The position numbers and the translations under genes were made by a program. A stretch of 64,000 bases of DNA from Terriglobus saanensis SP1PR4 (lineage in GTDB: Bacteria > Acidobacteriota > Terriglobia > Terriglobales > Acidobacteriaceae), in assembly GCF_000179915.2 (NCBI RefSeq), contig NC_014963.1, positions 3,844,001 through 3,908,000 of the forward strand. The letters run 5' to 3'. Positions 49,247 to 57,959 of the stretch are shown here, piece by piece (position 1 is the stretch's first letter; each line of letters begins with the position of its first letter). The notes under the pieces are model-generated. The model ran no database searches. It had not been told where the DNA came from and saw nothing but the letters and a program-made list of their open reading frames with translations.

Positions 49247-49722
49247 TAATCCCGCCCCAGCCGTGCCTTCGCGCTCTGCATCCGTCCAACCGCAGGCACC
49301 ATCTCGCCAGCCTTCGCCAAGCCATAGCGCGGCATATTGGCATACACCGCCTCGTACTCGCCCGCCTTCACCATGTACGTTTCGTGAAAGATGCCCACCG
49401 CTCCGTTCCCTCCGACCAGGCGATTGAACTCCGCCCATGCCGGAAGATGTGCCTTATCCTTCGCATGCGCGTAGGCATGAAGATGCTCAAAGCTCCGCCA
49501 GTACTGGGTCATCGCGATCGTTCGGCCACTGAGGGCGCTACTCGCGTGCAGCAGCCCAAGCTCCGGATGCTGGAAGAGTTCGGTCAACATGCGCGGCATC
49601 GCCCTTGTGACCGGCAACCACTTTGAAAACGCAAAAAGCCGGTTCACGCGCATCCCGATCAGGAAGACGACAAAGTCGCCTTCGATCTGCGCCGCGAACC
49701 GGCCGTTATGAATCTCCGCCAT
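49246..49722 (-). CDS. DUF4188 (monooxygenase-fold-like) protein
   Basis: A 158-residue protein with FVVFLIGMRVNRLFAFSKWL near the start, then LGLLHASSALSGRTIAMTQYWRS. The C-terminal IFHETYMVKAGEYEAVYANM completes a dimeric ferredoxin-like fold of the DUF4188 type. Function is not established. It lies 21 bases after trxB and directly precedes a small secreted protein. Confidence 0.8.
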   Translation of the reverse strand: MAEIHNGRFAAQIEGDFVVFLIGMRVNRLFAFSKWLPVTRAMPRMLTELFQHPELGLLHASSALSGRTIAMTQYWRSFEHLHAYAHAKDKAHLPAWAEFNRLVGGNGAVGIFHETYMVKAGEYEAVYANMPRYGLAKAGEMVPAVGRMQSAKARLGRD

Positions 49723-49743
49723 CGAAAGTCCCTCAGCGAGAAG

Positions 49744-50700
49744 TTATCGTCCGTGCTCTTCCAGGTACTTTTCCACCTCAAGCGCCGCCATGCAGCCCGT
49801 ACCCGCAGCCGTAATCGCCTGCCGATACTTCCGGTCCTGCACATCGCCCGCTGCAAAGACGCCAGGAATCACCTCGCCGTTATGCGTGCAGAAGACTTGC
49901 TCCTTGCTCAGGATGTAGCCGTCCTCGTCCAGGTCCATCTGTCCGGCAAACATCTTCGCGTTCGGAATGTGTCCGATGCCCAGGAAGAACCCAGCCAGAG
50001 GGATCTCGCTCGTCTGTCCGCTCTTTACATTGCGAATCACGATGCCGCGGACTTCCTTCTCCTCAACGCCCAGCACTTCCTCGACAACGGTGTTGGTCAT
50101 CATCACGATCTTTTCGTGCGCCATCGCGCGCTCCAGCATGATCTTGCTGGCGCGGAAGCTCTCCGAGCGATGGATCACGTAAACCTTTGTGGCGAAACGC
50201 GTTAGGAAGAGCGCCTCTTCCATCGCGGAGTCGCCGCCGCCGATGACGCAGATGTCCTTTCCGCTGAAGAAGAAGCCGTCGCAGGTCGCGCAGCTCGAAA
50301 CACCATGGCCGATAAGGGTCTGCTCACTTGGCAGACCCAACCAGCGCGCCGAAGCTCCGCTCGCTACAATCAGCGTCCGCGTCTTGATCGTCTTGTTGCC
50401 CAGGTTCAGTTCGATCGGACGCTTCGTCAGATCGACCGAGACGAGATGCCCCATCTCCATCTCCGCTCCGAATTTCTGTGCCTGCTTGCGCATGTTTTCC
50501 ACAAGCTCCGGTCCCTGGACGCCCTCGGGCCATCCGGGAAAGTTTTCCACCAGTGTCGTGATGGAGAGCTGGCCGCCCGGCTCATGCCCTTCCAGCACAA
50601 GGGGCTTCAGATTGGCGCGTCCGGTGTAGATCGCCGCCGTCAGCCCGCTGCATCCTGAGCCCAGAATTACCGTGTCGCGTGTCATTGTTTCGGTTGCCAT
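49744..50700 (-). CDS. trxB: Thioredoxin reductase
   Basis: A 318-residue flavoenzyme that passes electrons from NADPH to thioredoxin. FAD motif: VILGSGCSGLTAAIYTGRA. Redox CxxC: SSCATCDGFFF. NADPH motif: VIGGGDSAMEEALFLTR. C-terminal FAD motif: VFAAGDVQDRKYRQAITAAG. Length and order are standard. It heads a small minus-strand operon with the DUF4188 gene. Confidence 0.96.
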   Translation of the reverse strand: MATETMTRDTVILGSGCSGLTAAIYTGRANLKPLVLEGHEPGGQLSITTLVENFPGWPEGVQGPELVENMRKQAQKFGAEMEMGHLVSVDLTKRPIELNLGNKTIKTRTLIVASGASARWLGLPSEQTLIGHGVSSCATCDGFFFSGKDICVIGGGDSAMEEALFLTRFATKVYVIHRSESFRASKIMLERAMAHEKIVMMTNTVVEEVLGVEEKEVRGIVIRNVKSGQTSEIPLAGFFLGIGHIPNAKMFAGQMDLDEDGYILSKEQVFCTHNGEVIPGVFAAGDVQDRKYRQAITAAGTGCMAALEVEKYLEEHGR

Positions 50701-50801
50701 CGTTGTCGTCCTTTGAAGAGTCCCCTCATTCTAAATGCGCCACCGAGCCAAACGATTCATTCCAAGCCACCCATCGACCTCCGGGAGCGTCCATCTTCCG
50801 T

Positions 50802-51269
50802 ATGACTACGGAGACACGTATCCCCCATTTCTGGAAAGGCCTCTGCTGCGGACTCATCGGTGGCCTCGCCGGAACCGCCGCCAAGTCCGCAGCAGAGGCC
50901 ATCTTCCCGCCCCGCGTCCACGGGGAACCCGAGCCGCCGGAAGTACTTGCAGAGAAGGCGGCTGGACATCACCTGGCGCTTTCCACGCGAAATGCGGCGG
51001 GCGAGACCATCCACTGGGGCTTCGGTGCGCTCGCAGGCGCTGTCTACGGCGTCGCGGCGGAGTACTATCCCGCCTCCACCGAACGTGGCGGAGCCGCCTT
51101 CGGCATGGCGCTCTGCGCAGCCACTCATGAGGGAGCGCTCCCGGCCCTGGGCCTCGCGGCTTCGCCTGCAGAACAAAGCTCTCGCGAAAAAAGTTCAGAG
51201 GTCGCCACTCACGTCGTCTACGGCGTCGTCACCGAAACCGTCCGCAGCCTTCTGCGCCGAGTCCTCTAG
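50802..51269 (+). CDS. DUF1440/YagU-like small membrane protein
   Basis: A 155-residue protein with Gly/Ala-rich hydrophobic segments near 14-33 and 77-92 and at the C terminus (WKGLCCGLIGGLAGTAAKSA; HWGFGALAGAVYGVAAEY). This is the layout of DUF1440 proteins, whose role is unknown. The ATG at 50802 is used; the frame is open from 50679. The gene converges on the GH105 gene. Confidence 0.7.
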   Translation: MTTETRIPHFWKGLCCGLIGGLAGTAAKSAAEAIFPPRVHGEPEPPEVLAEKAAGHHLALSTRNAAGETIHWGFGALAGAVYGVAAEYYPASTERGGAAFGMALCAATHEGALPALGLAASPAEQSSREKSSEVATHVVYGVVTETVRSLLRRVL

Positions 51270-51272
51270 CTA

Positions 51273-51305
51273 AGAACCCATGTCCCAGAAGCGGGACATG
51301 GGGCA
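51273..51305. repeat. Repeat C hairpin (short form)
   Basis: Inverted copy: ACCCATGTCCC pairs with GGGACATGGGG around AGAAGC. It lies between convergent genes and may act as a terminator, although there is no T-run. Confidence 0.65.
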
Positions 51306-51321
51306 CGCCTATTTCCGAGTC

Positions 51322-52413
51322 CTACCGCAGCAACGCAGAAGCAGCCCAAAGCACCGGTGCCTGCCCATGGAAGTCCCCGGTCCGGCGCTTGCGCTCGTAG
51401 TAGTAGCTCAGACTGTCCAGCTTGCCCGTCCCCTCGCAGACCTGAGTTACGTCGGCGTTCTGGTCGACAAACCCGGCCAGCGAGAGCCAGGCGCGACGAG
51501 CCGCCGCGGCGTTTCCCTGCGCCGGAAGCCAACCGTTCTTCACGCCCGAGATCAGCGCGAATGCGAACATCCCCGTGGACGAACTCTCCGGCCAGGAATC
51601 TTCGCGGTCGATCAGCTGCCGCCACGATCCGTCCTTGTTCTGGTACTTCAGCAGGGACGACATCATCAGTTGGTAGCTCTTCATGATGCGTGCTCTCTGC
51701 GGATGATCGTTGGGGAGCGAACGCAGCATCTCGGTCATGCCCGCAGCCACCCAGCCGTCTCCACGTCCCCAGAAGTACTTCACATCCGGAGCGTGATAGA
51801 AGAGCCCGTTCGGCTGTTGCAGCTTATCCAGGTACGAGACCATCTCCACCGCCGCGCGATCCAGATATTTCCGGTCCTTCGTCGCCCGATAGGCCTCAAG
51901 TTGCAGAATTGTCAGCATGTACATGTCGTCGATCCAGTAACGCGTCTCCGCGCTCAGGCCGTCGGGCTGCGGATTCTCCCACTGCCGGTCCGCCCAGCTC
52001 TTTCCCAGCGCCAGCCACTTTGCATCACCAGTCTGGATGGCAAACTCCAGCGGAGCCACGCCAAAGATGGAATCGTCCACATGATGTCGCACCGGAATCC
52101 GTGCCGCCTCGGTTCCACCTACCTGCAGCGGTTCGAACTTCTTGATCAGCCGGTCCCGCAGGTCTGTGTCCTTGGTCAACTGGGCAAACGTCATTGCGCC
52201 ATACCAGGTGCAGATCTCCGAGTAGTGGATGGTCGCGGTGTACTGGTGTTCCTGGGGAACAAAGTGCTCCGAGACACGCTTGCCCACCTCCTGCGGACTC
52301 ATATCCTTCGGCCAGTTCGTAAACTCCGGGATCTCAGCCGCACGTACCTGTCCCACCATAGCCACACCCAGCACCATCGCCGCCACCACGCGCACTGCCG
52401 CTAACGTCCGCAT
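51322..52413 (-). CDS. Glycoside hydrolase family 88/105 (unsaturated glucuronyl/rhamnogalacturonyl hydrolase)
   Basis: A 363-residue exported protein (signal peptide ending near QVRA). It has an (alpha/alpha)6-type barrel with YWIDDMYML and FFWGRGDGW-like motif (KYFWGRGDGWVAAGMTEML), which matches the GH105 active site where aspartates hydrate the unsaturated bond. Family members remove unsaturated uronic acid from pectin or rhamnogalacturonan fragments left by lyases. No lyase gene is in the window. Confidence 0.85.
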   Translation of the reverse strand: MRTLAAVRVVAAMVLGVAMVGQVRAAEIPEFTNWPKDMSPQEVGKRVSEHFVPQEHQYTATIHYSEICTWYGAMTFAQLTKDTDLRDRLIKKFEPLQVGGTEAARIPVRHHVDDSIFGVAPLEFAIQTGDAKWLALGKSWADRQWENPQPDGLSAETRYWIDDMYMLTILQLEAYRATKDRKYLDRAAVEMVSYLDKLQQPNGLFYHAPDVKYFWGRGDGWVAAGMTEMLRSLPNDHPQRARIMKSYQLMMSSLLKYQNKDGSWRQLIDREDSWPESSSTGMFAFALISGVKNGWLPAQGNAAAARRAWLSLAGFVDQNADVTQVCEGTGKLDSLSYYYERKRRTGDFHGQAPVLWAASALLR

Positions 52414-52513
52414 TCGATCTCCTTCAAAGCGTTACTCTGTTTTCGCAACCCATCTTCCGGGGAAAGCACGGTACTGTCAATACAGACTTCCATTTCTCCC
52501 TCGAAACCCTCCT

Positions 52514-52807
52514 ATGCCAACTGCCCGACTCACCCTCGAACTCAACATCGAAGGCGCCCACTCTCTGAAGGACCGCCGCCAGGTCGTGCGCTCGCTGAAA
52601 GATAAGCTTCGTCACGCCTTCAACATCTCCATCGCAGAGATGGACGAGGCCGTCGTCTATAACCGGGCCGTCCTCGGTGTCGCCGCTATCTCCCACTCCA
52701 CCGAATACCTCCTCGGCCTCCTCGAAGAAGTCGAACGCGCCGCCACCCGCATCGGCGTCGGCCTGGGAGCCGAGATCCTGGACGCTACCGTAGAGCTTCT
52801 CGACTAA
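52514..52807 (+). CDS. DUF503 (YlxP-like) protein
   Basis: A 97-residue protein with LTLELNIEGAHSLKDRRQVV and a C-terminal strand, the family core. DUF503 proteins (YlxP) are usually found beside rbfA in the nusA-infB-rbfA cluster. Here rbfA follows after 257 bases, but rimP-nusA lies about 10 kb away. Function is unknown. The ATG at 52514 is used; the open frame starts at 52229. Confidence 0.85.
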   Translation: MPTARLTLELNIEGAHSLKDRRQVVRSLKDKLRHAFNISIAEMDEAVVYNRAVLGVAAISHSTEYLLGLLEEVERAATRIGVGLGAEILDATVELLD

Positions 52808-52815
52808 CCAAGTCC

Positions 52816-52993
52816 GGGTGCCCCATGTCCCGCCTTTGGGACATGGGTATGCGCAAAGCACATCCTTCGCTCGAAGAGCGACCCCGACGAAAGCCGAAAC
52901 AACAGATCTCTCCGCTTTTGCTATGCGCCGAAGGCGCATCCGATCGCGCTCCGCGCGATAACAACAGATCTCTCCGGCGTTACGGGATGACAA
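52816..52993. repeat. Composite of repeats C and A between the DUF503 and rbfA genes
   Basis: Repeat C (52816-52872) is followed by two degenerate inverted A pieces with ACAGATCTCTCCG (52903 and 52964) and a final ACGGGATGACAAAG. This is the only copy lying between two genes on the same strand. Confidence 0.65.
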
Positions 52994-53064
52994 AGAGGAG
53001 GACTGAAGCGCACCAACCCTGTCCAACCCACAGAATCCCCAATTGCGTTACCCTTAAATGAGAC

Positions 53065-53601
53065 ATGCCCGAACACAGAGCCAGAGAACACCACCGTAAC
53101 CGTCTCGCCGAAACCCTTCGCGAAGAGATCGCCATCATCATCGAAGGCGAACTCAACGACCCTCGGATCGGATCGACGACCGTCACCGAGGTGGCACTTG
53201 CGCCAGGAGGCAAGTCCGGACACGTCTACGTCGCCGTCGTCGGCACAGAAGAAGAGGAAGACGCTACCCTGGAGGGCCTCGTCGCCGCCCGGGGCTACAT
53301 TCGCTCCCAGCTGCTGGAGCGCATGGGTGTGCGGCATCTTCCCGACCTCGCCTTTCATATCGACCGCTCCGAGCGACTGAGCGCGCGCATGGACCAGATC
53401 CTTACGCGCGTCGCCAAGCGGACCGGAAAGAGCAAGGCTCGCCAGTCCAAAGAAGACGCTGCCAAGGCCGCAGCGGCAAAAGTTGCCGAACAGGAAGCCA
53501 TTCTGGCGACCGTAAAAGTCCTCGCGAAGGCTGACGCCTACTCCGAGAAGAACCTCATTCGCAAACCCGGAAAGAAGTCAGCGGACAAGTCGGAACGCTA
53601 G
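53065..53601 (+). CDS. rbfA: 30S ribosome-binding factor A
   Basis: A 178-residue protein needed for 16S 5' end maturation and cold growth. RLAETLREEIAIIIEGELND and a KH-like core (VTEVALAPGGKSGHVYVAVV) fit RbfA. LPDLAFHIDRSERLSARMDQ is the conserved end. The last 50 residues are a Lys/Ala-rich tail not present in shorter homologues. It follows the DUF503 gene. Confidence 0.93.
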   Translation: MPEHRAREHHRNRLAETLREEIAIIIEGELNDPRIGSTTVTEVALAPGGKSGHVYVAVVGTEEEEDATLEGLVAARGYIRSQLLERMGVRHLPDLAFHIDRSERLSARMDQILTRVAKRTGKSKARQSKEDAAKAAAAKVAEQEAILATVKVLAKADAYSEKNLIRKPGKKSADKSER

Positions 53602-53651
53602 TCAACCGTCGCCGTCTGTTAGCTTTATGTGGATCTCTTGCTTTGCCCACG

Positions 53652-55508
53652 ATGCCTGAAGACCTCCAGAACGAGCCCGCAGGAAAGCGTCCCTTGCGGG
53701 AACGTCTGAGCCGCTGGCTGGACACGCCCGCCGCAACCAGCATGTGGGAGATGCTGATCCTCCTGGCCGCAACGGCCTTCCTTCTCTTCTTTGGCCTGAT
53801 GCCCCTCCGTCTGGGGCACATGGAGTTCAGCCGAGCGGAGATGGGTCTCGTCGGCGCGGACGAACCGCGCTATGCCCAGATCGCCCGCGAGATGTTGGAG
53901 GTCCACTCGAAAGAGTGCCACGATCTCCACGCGCGGATGTGGCCGCATAGCTTCCACGCAAAGGACCTCAATGCCAGCTTTCACTGCTCCATCGCTGGCG
54001 GCATTACCCCCATCCTCTACGGCCATCCCTGGCTCGAAAAACCCGCCCTCTACTACTGGCGCACCATGAGCTTCTTTAAGGAGCTGGGCGTGCACGACTG
54101 GGTGGCCCGCCTGCCCTCGGCGACCGGCGCGTTCGCCATGATCATCCTGATCTACCTTCATATGCGGAGGTTCCGTCCAGGCGGGCATCTGGATGCGGCG
54201 CTGATCACCGCCAGCTCCACGGCCATCATCGCCTTCGCCCGTGGAGCCTCGACAGACATGCAGCTTGCTGCGCCCTTCGCGATCGGCATGTTGGGTTGGT
54301 ACGCCTGGTACGAAACGGGAAAGAAGTTCTGGCTCTTCGATCTTTATTTCTTCGGCGCTCTGGCCACGCTCGCGAAAGGCCCCGTTGCCGTCTTCCTCGG
54401 CATGTCCATCATCGTCATCTTCGCCGGCCTGCGGCGCGAGTGGAGCGTTCTCCGCCGGATGATCTGGATACCAGGACTGGTGCTCTTTCTCGTGATGGTG
54501 CTGCCCTGGTACATTGCAGTGCAGATCCGCAATCCAACGTTCTACAAACTCTTTCTGCTCGAACAAAACCTGCAGCGGTTTGCTTCCAACCGCTACCAGC
54601 ACCATCAGCCAGTCTTCTTTTACCTGATCGTGCTTTTGCTGGCGCTCATGCCCTGGACGGTCGTTGCTCTCCGCGCCCTCGTCGACTCCATCGAAATAGC
54701 TATCGCCGAGTGGAAGACACGCAAGAACCCAGCCCGCTATCTCGGCCACTCCCGCGCCGGAGACGCCTTCCCGGAGTTTCTGGTGATCTGGGCGCTCTTC
54801 CCCATTCTTTTCTTCTCGTTTTCCGGATCCAAGCTGCCGGGATACATTCTGCCTTCGATCCCTCCGATCACGATTCTGACCGGCGACTATCTCAACCGCG
54901 TCCGTCGCACTGGCCTCAGCAACTGGCTGCTGATCTCCCACGGCGTCACGGCGGGCATCTTTGCCTTTGTCCTTCTGCTCTGCCCGCAGTACATGGTCTA
55001 CCAGCGCATGGTACCGCCCGCTTCGACCATCCTGATTGCGGCCCTGATCGCGACCGCCTTCGCCGTGATGATCATCTTCCTGGTCAAACGATGGGGCCTG
55101 AAGCGCCTGCGCATCCTCACGCTGGCGCCCGTGCTCTTTCTGATGATCTTTCTTTTGCGAGAAAACGGTTGGCTGCTGGACGCCAACTACTCCGCCCGGC
55201 CTCTTGCCGACAAGATTGCCCTGATCGCCCCCGGAGTGCCCATCCTCGTCACCCATCATGTGCGCCGCGACATGGACTATGGATTGGCGTTCTACCGCAA
55301 TGTTCCCCTCCGCCACTATCTCCACGAAGATTCGGCGACAGAAAAGGTCTCCGTGATCGACGGCGTGCCGCAGCAGGAACATATCCTCGTAATCCGCGCC
55401 GATGAGACCGCTGCCCTGCCGAAGCTACTTCCCGACCGCTTGTATGAGCCGCTCTTTCTCTATGACTGGCAGGGGCTGGCTGTGTATCGCGTGTATGCAG
55501 CACGTTAG
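53652..55508 (+). CDS. GT39/ArnT-like membrane glycosyltransferase
   Basis: About 618 residues with some 11-12 membrane segments. The first outer loop has VGADEPRYAQIAREML, with the Asp-Glu pair of GT-C glycosyltransferases, then GHPWLEKPALYYW. SGSKLPGYILPSIPP lies mid-protein, and the C-terminal 90 residues are soluble. Family members transfer a sugar from a polyprenyl phosphate to lipid or protein. The acceptor here is unknown. The ATG at 53652 is used; a TTG at 53643 is possible. Confidence 0.88.
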   Translation: MPEDLQNEPAGKRPLRERLSRWLDTPAATSMWEMLILLAATAFLLFFGLMPLRLGHMEFSRAEMGLVGADEPRYAQIAREMLEVHSKECHDLHARMWPHSFHAKDLNASFHCSIAGGITPILYGHPWLEKPALYYWRTMSFFKELGVHDWVARLPSATGAFAMIILIYLHMRRFRPGGHLDAALITASSTAIIAFARGASTDMQLAAPFAIGMLGWYAWYETGKKFWLFDLYFFGALATLAKGPVAVFLGMSIIVIFAGLRREWSVLRRMIWIPGLVLFLVMVLPWYIAVQIRNPTFYKLFLLEQNLQRFASNRYQHHQPVFFYLIVLLLALMPWTVVALRALVDSIEIAIAEWKTRKNPARYLGHSRAGDAFPEFLVIWALFPILFFSFSGSKLPGYILPSIPPITILTGDYLNRVRRTGLSNWLLISHGVTAGIFAFVLLLCPQYMVYQRMVPPASTILIAALIATAFAVMIIFLVKRWGLKRLRILTLAPVLFLMIFLLRENGWLLDANYSARPLADKIALIAPGVPILVTHHVRRDMDYGLAFYRNVPLRHYLHEDSATEKVSVIDGVPQQEHILVIRADETAALPKLLPDRLYEPLFLYDWQGLAVYRVYAAR

Positions 55509-55554
55509 ATAGCGCTTCCACGGCAGTTTGCCGCGGTCAAGCTGCGCTAGTCTC

Positions 55555-56565
55555 ATGAAGGCGGCTTTGAACTCACTCCGGTCCAACCTCGAAATCCGAG
55601 ATCTCCGCAACTTCAGCGGCTCCCAGATGCGTCTCCTTCTGGAAGAGGAGTCCCGTGAGTGGACACGACGTCTGCAATGGGACTACGCACCCTCCATCAA
55701 GATGCTCATGCAGTACCTGGACGCACGGATTCTTCCCGGTCTGGTAGCCGTTGACGCGCCAACCGGCACAATCCTGGGCTACTGCTTTGCGGTCTACGAA
55801 GGACAGAAAGCAGTTGTAGGCGACGTCTTCTGCTGGCCTGCCGGGTCTTCCGAATACAGCCACGCCGAGATCCAGAACGCACTTCTTCGTCCCCAGTTGG
55901 AAACGCTGCAGAACACTCCCGGCATTCTGCGCGTGGAAGCGCAGCTTCTTCTGCATGACTCTGGAAGCCTCGGAGAGGTCTTTCGCGAAGCAGGCTTCAC
56001 CGCATACCGCAGACTGTTCATGCAGCGAAGTCTGCAGGAAAATCCGTTGCCACCGACAGGCTCCGAGTCACCCATGCAACTACCGCCGGGAATTCGATTG
56101 GTTCGCTGGACGACCTCGCACTTTCAGCAGGCGGGAGAACTGGTCTATCGCGCCTACGCGGGACATGGTGACTCGGTCATCAATGATCAGTACGAGTCGA
56201 TCCATGGAGCACTGCGGTTTCTGCACAACATCGTGCGCTTTCCAGGATGCGGTGTCTTCGATGCGGAGGCGTCGTGGGTTCTCTGGGACGAGCACACACA
56301 GCGGATGCAGGGGCTGCTTCTCTGCTCCGTGGTGCAGGAGGGCGTCGCCCATATGACCCAGATCTCCATTGCCTCGCACCTGCGGGGGAGAGGCCTGGGC
56401 CGGTTTCTCCTGCGCCATGCTCTGACCGAGCTGACGCTTCGCGGATTTGAGAGCATTACGCTGACCGTAACCAAACGCAACGCCGCCGCAATGCGGCTTT
56501 ACACGTCATTTGGGTTTGAAGAGCGAACGGACTTCGATGCGATGGTCTGGGTTAAGGACCGCTAA
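55555..56565 (+). CDS. Double-GNAT acetyltransferase-like protein
   Basis: A 336-residue protein with two GNAT-like halves. The N-terminal half starts LEIRDLRNFSGSQMRLLLEE and has a weak core. The C-terminal half (about 185-336) keeps acetyl-CoA motif A in QISIASHLRGRGLGRFLLRH and motif B in TLTVTKRNAAAMRLYTSFGF. Only the second half looks catalytic. The ATG at 55555 is chosen. The acceptor is unknown. Confidence 0.8.
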   Translation: MKAALNSLRSNLEIRDLRNFSGSQMRLLLEEESREWTRRLQWDYAPSIKMLMQYLDARILPGLVAVDAPTGTILGYCFAVYEGQKAVVGDVFCWPAGSSEYSHAEIQNALLRPQLETLQNTPGILRVEAQLLLHDSGSLGEVFREAGFTAYRRLFMQRSLQENPLPPTGSESPMQLPPGIRLVRWTTSHFQQAGELVYRAYAGHGDSVINDQYESIHGALRFLHNIVRFPGCGVFDAEASWVLWDEHTQRMQGLLLCSVVQEGVAHMTQISIASHLRGRGLGRFLLRHALTELTLRGFESITLTVTKRNAAAMRLYTSFGFEERTDFDAMVWVKDR

Positions 56566-56576
56566 AGACCAGGAGT

Positions 56577-57119
56577 TTAGTCCGCTCCCTGAAGAAATAC
56601 CCATTTGCCCTTGCTGAAATAGTGAATAATCGATGCCTTCTCGCAGATGCCAACCTCAACGCCATCGTGGTCAAGTCGAGGGAGGGACTTTAATTCATCC
56701 GGTGCATAAGCCAGTGCATGATCAAGAATGTATTTCGATGTTGCAACACCGACCGTGGCTTCACATTTATCTGCGTGGGGTGAAGGATCGAACGCCCCTT
56801 GATCGATAACTTCCCCGCTCCATGCACCCTCCGTATTCGAATAAACGAGGATGTCTTGAATCTTGCGGGCAGCAATATAGCAAACGACAGCGTAGCCAAC
56901 GGAAGTAGCAGATCGGAAATGACCCTTCGTATAGGCTTGGTCGTTAGTACCAACATCACCGACGTATTTGGGAACGACACACTTTCTAAAAGCAAGATCC
57001 CGGCGAACTCCCTCGGGTAAACCCAGAATCGATTCCGGCCCTCTTTCCTTGGCGACTGGGTTATATACCTGTCCTAATGCCGAAATTGCGAACAGAGAGA
57101 GAACCAGAAGACCACGCAT
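56577..57119 (-). CDS. Secreted protein of unknown function
   Basis: About 180 residues with a signal peptide (MRGLLVLSLFAISALGQ). The mature protein has four cysteines (C42, C75, C120, C163 by approximate count) and segments such as VGYAVVCYIAARKIQDILVY and VEVGICEKASIIHYFSKGKW. The ATG at 57119 is used in place of the open frame at 57215, which would put the signal peptide inside. No family is recognised. Confidence 0.55.
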   Translation of the reverse strand: MRGLLVLSLFAISALGQVYNPVAKERGPESILGLPEGVRRDLAFRKCVVPKYVGDVGTNDQAYTKGHFRSATSVGYAVVCYIAARKIQDILVYSNTEGAWSGEVIDQGAFDPSPHADKCEATVGVATSKYILDHALAYAPDELKSLPRLDHDGVEVGICEKASIIHYFSKGKWVFLQGAD

Positions 57120-57260
57120 ACGGGCTTTCCTCGCAGATCTCCCCACTGGAAAATCTACCCTTGTCTGTGCAATTTCGCTCGACAGGGGTTTGGAGATCGG
57201 CTTTATTTTACCCACAGTCGGGGTACTCTAATTCACTTCCGGTGTCTAAATCGCGATTCA

Positions 57261-57285
57261 ATTACTTCGCTGCAAATGAAGTAAT
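57261..57285. repeat. Inverted repeat sharing its core with 23824-23862
   Basis: ATTACTTC and GAAGTAAT are separated by nine bases, between a hypothetical gene and a small membrane protein gene on the minus strand. The same arms occur at 23824-23862 with an 11-base spacer. Confidence 0.55.
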
Positions 57286-57300
57286 CAAGTGCAAACGCTT

Positions 57301-57471
57301 CTAGTGCTTGATGAGAAACATCAGCCAGCTTGCCGCCATCGTTCCAGCAACGAAGAGACCGAAGCAGAAGAGACCGAAGCGGATCATCATGCGCGGTTCC
57401 GCCCGCTGCGTAATGCCGAAGACGACGGACGCGCAGGCGGCAAAGATAAGGACAGCCGAAAAATGCGACAT
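57301..57471 (-). CDS. Small two-helix membrane protein (56 residues)
   Basis: Read directly from the minus strand: it begins MSHFSAVLIFAACASVVFG, then a basic loop ITQRAEPRMMIRFG, then a second hydrophobic stretch LFCFGLFVAGTMAASWLMF and an end LIKH. The start is two bases after the stop of the DUF6677-like gene, so the pair is probably translated together. Too short for most gene finders. The coupling and the two hydrophobic helices are the evidence; function is unknown. Confidence 0.6.
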   Translation of the reverse strand: MSHFSAVLIFAACASVVFGITQRAEPRMMIRFGLFCFGLFVAGTMAASWLMFLIKH

Positions 57472-57473
57472 GG

Positions 57474-57884
57474 CTAAAGCCCAACCTTTCTGCCATTGGC
57501 AAGAGAGTGCGCATCGACTGCCGCGATCACGTTGAGAAGGCCGGCCACCGCGATGAACTTGGTGCCGTATTCGGCGACCGCGAGAAGCACCGGTGCGTTA
57601 CCCCAGTCCAGCATGCGACCCACGAAATAGAGCACCGGATTACCCGCGTCAGCGACGACGCCCAGGAGGTCCAGCATGTCTCCCGTACCTGTTGCATAGA
57701 GCTTGCCACCCATTGCCAGGCCCGCGGCAAAGAGCGTCACGATCGAGATGAAGAGAAGTCCAGCGCGGATGTACTTCCGCAAAAGGAGGTGGCCAAGGCC
57801 GGGTACAACCCATCCGGCAATCAGGACCACGATGGGCAGGTTCTTGTTTCGGCTCTGGTTGGGGAGAACAGCCTTGGTCGTCAT
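57474..57884 (-). CDS. DUF6677-like small membrane protein
   Basis: A 136-residue protein with three or four hydrophobic segments. IVVLIAGWVVPGLGHLLLRK resembles the PGLGH hairpin of TM2/DUF6677-type proteins, which are common in Acidobacteria. Function is unknown. The ATG at 57884 is chosen; the open frame extends to 58046 but the extra residues are polar and overlap the divergent gene. Confidence 0.65.
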   Translation of the reverse strand: MTTKAVLPNQSRNKNLPIVVLIAGWVVPGLGHLLLRKYIRAGLLFISIVTLFAAGLAMGGKLYATGTGDMLDLLGVVADAGNPVLYFVGRMLDWGNAPVLLAVAEYGTKFIAVAGLLNVIAAVDAHSLANGRKVGL

Positions 57885-57959
57885 TCGTTCTTGATGATAG
57901 CAGCGAGAGGCGAGGCAAGGGTTTGGGAAGAGGACATCTCGAGTGTTAACGTTGAACGA

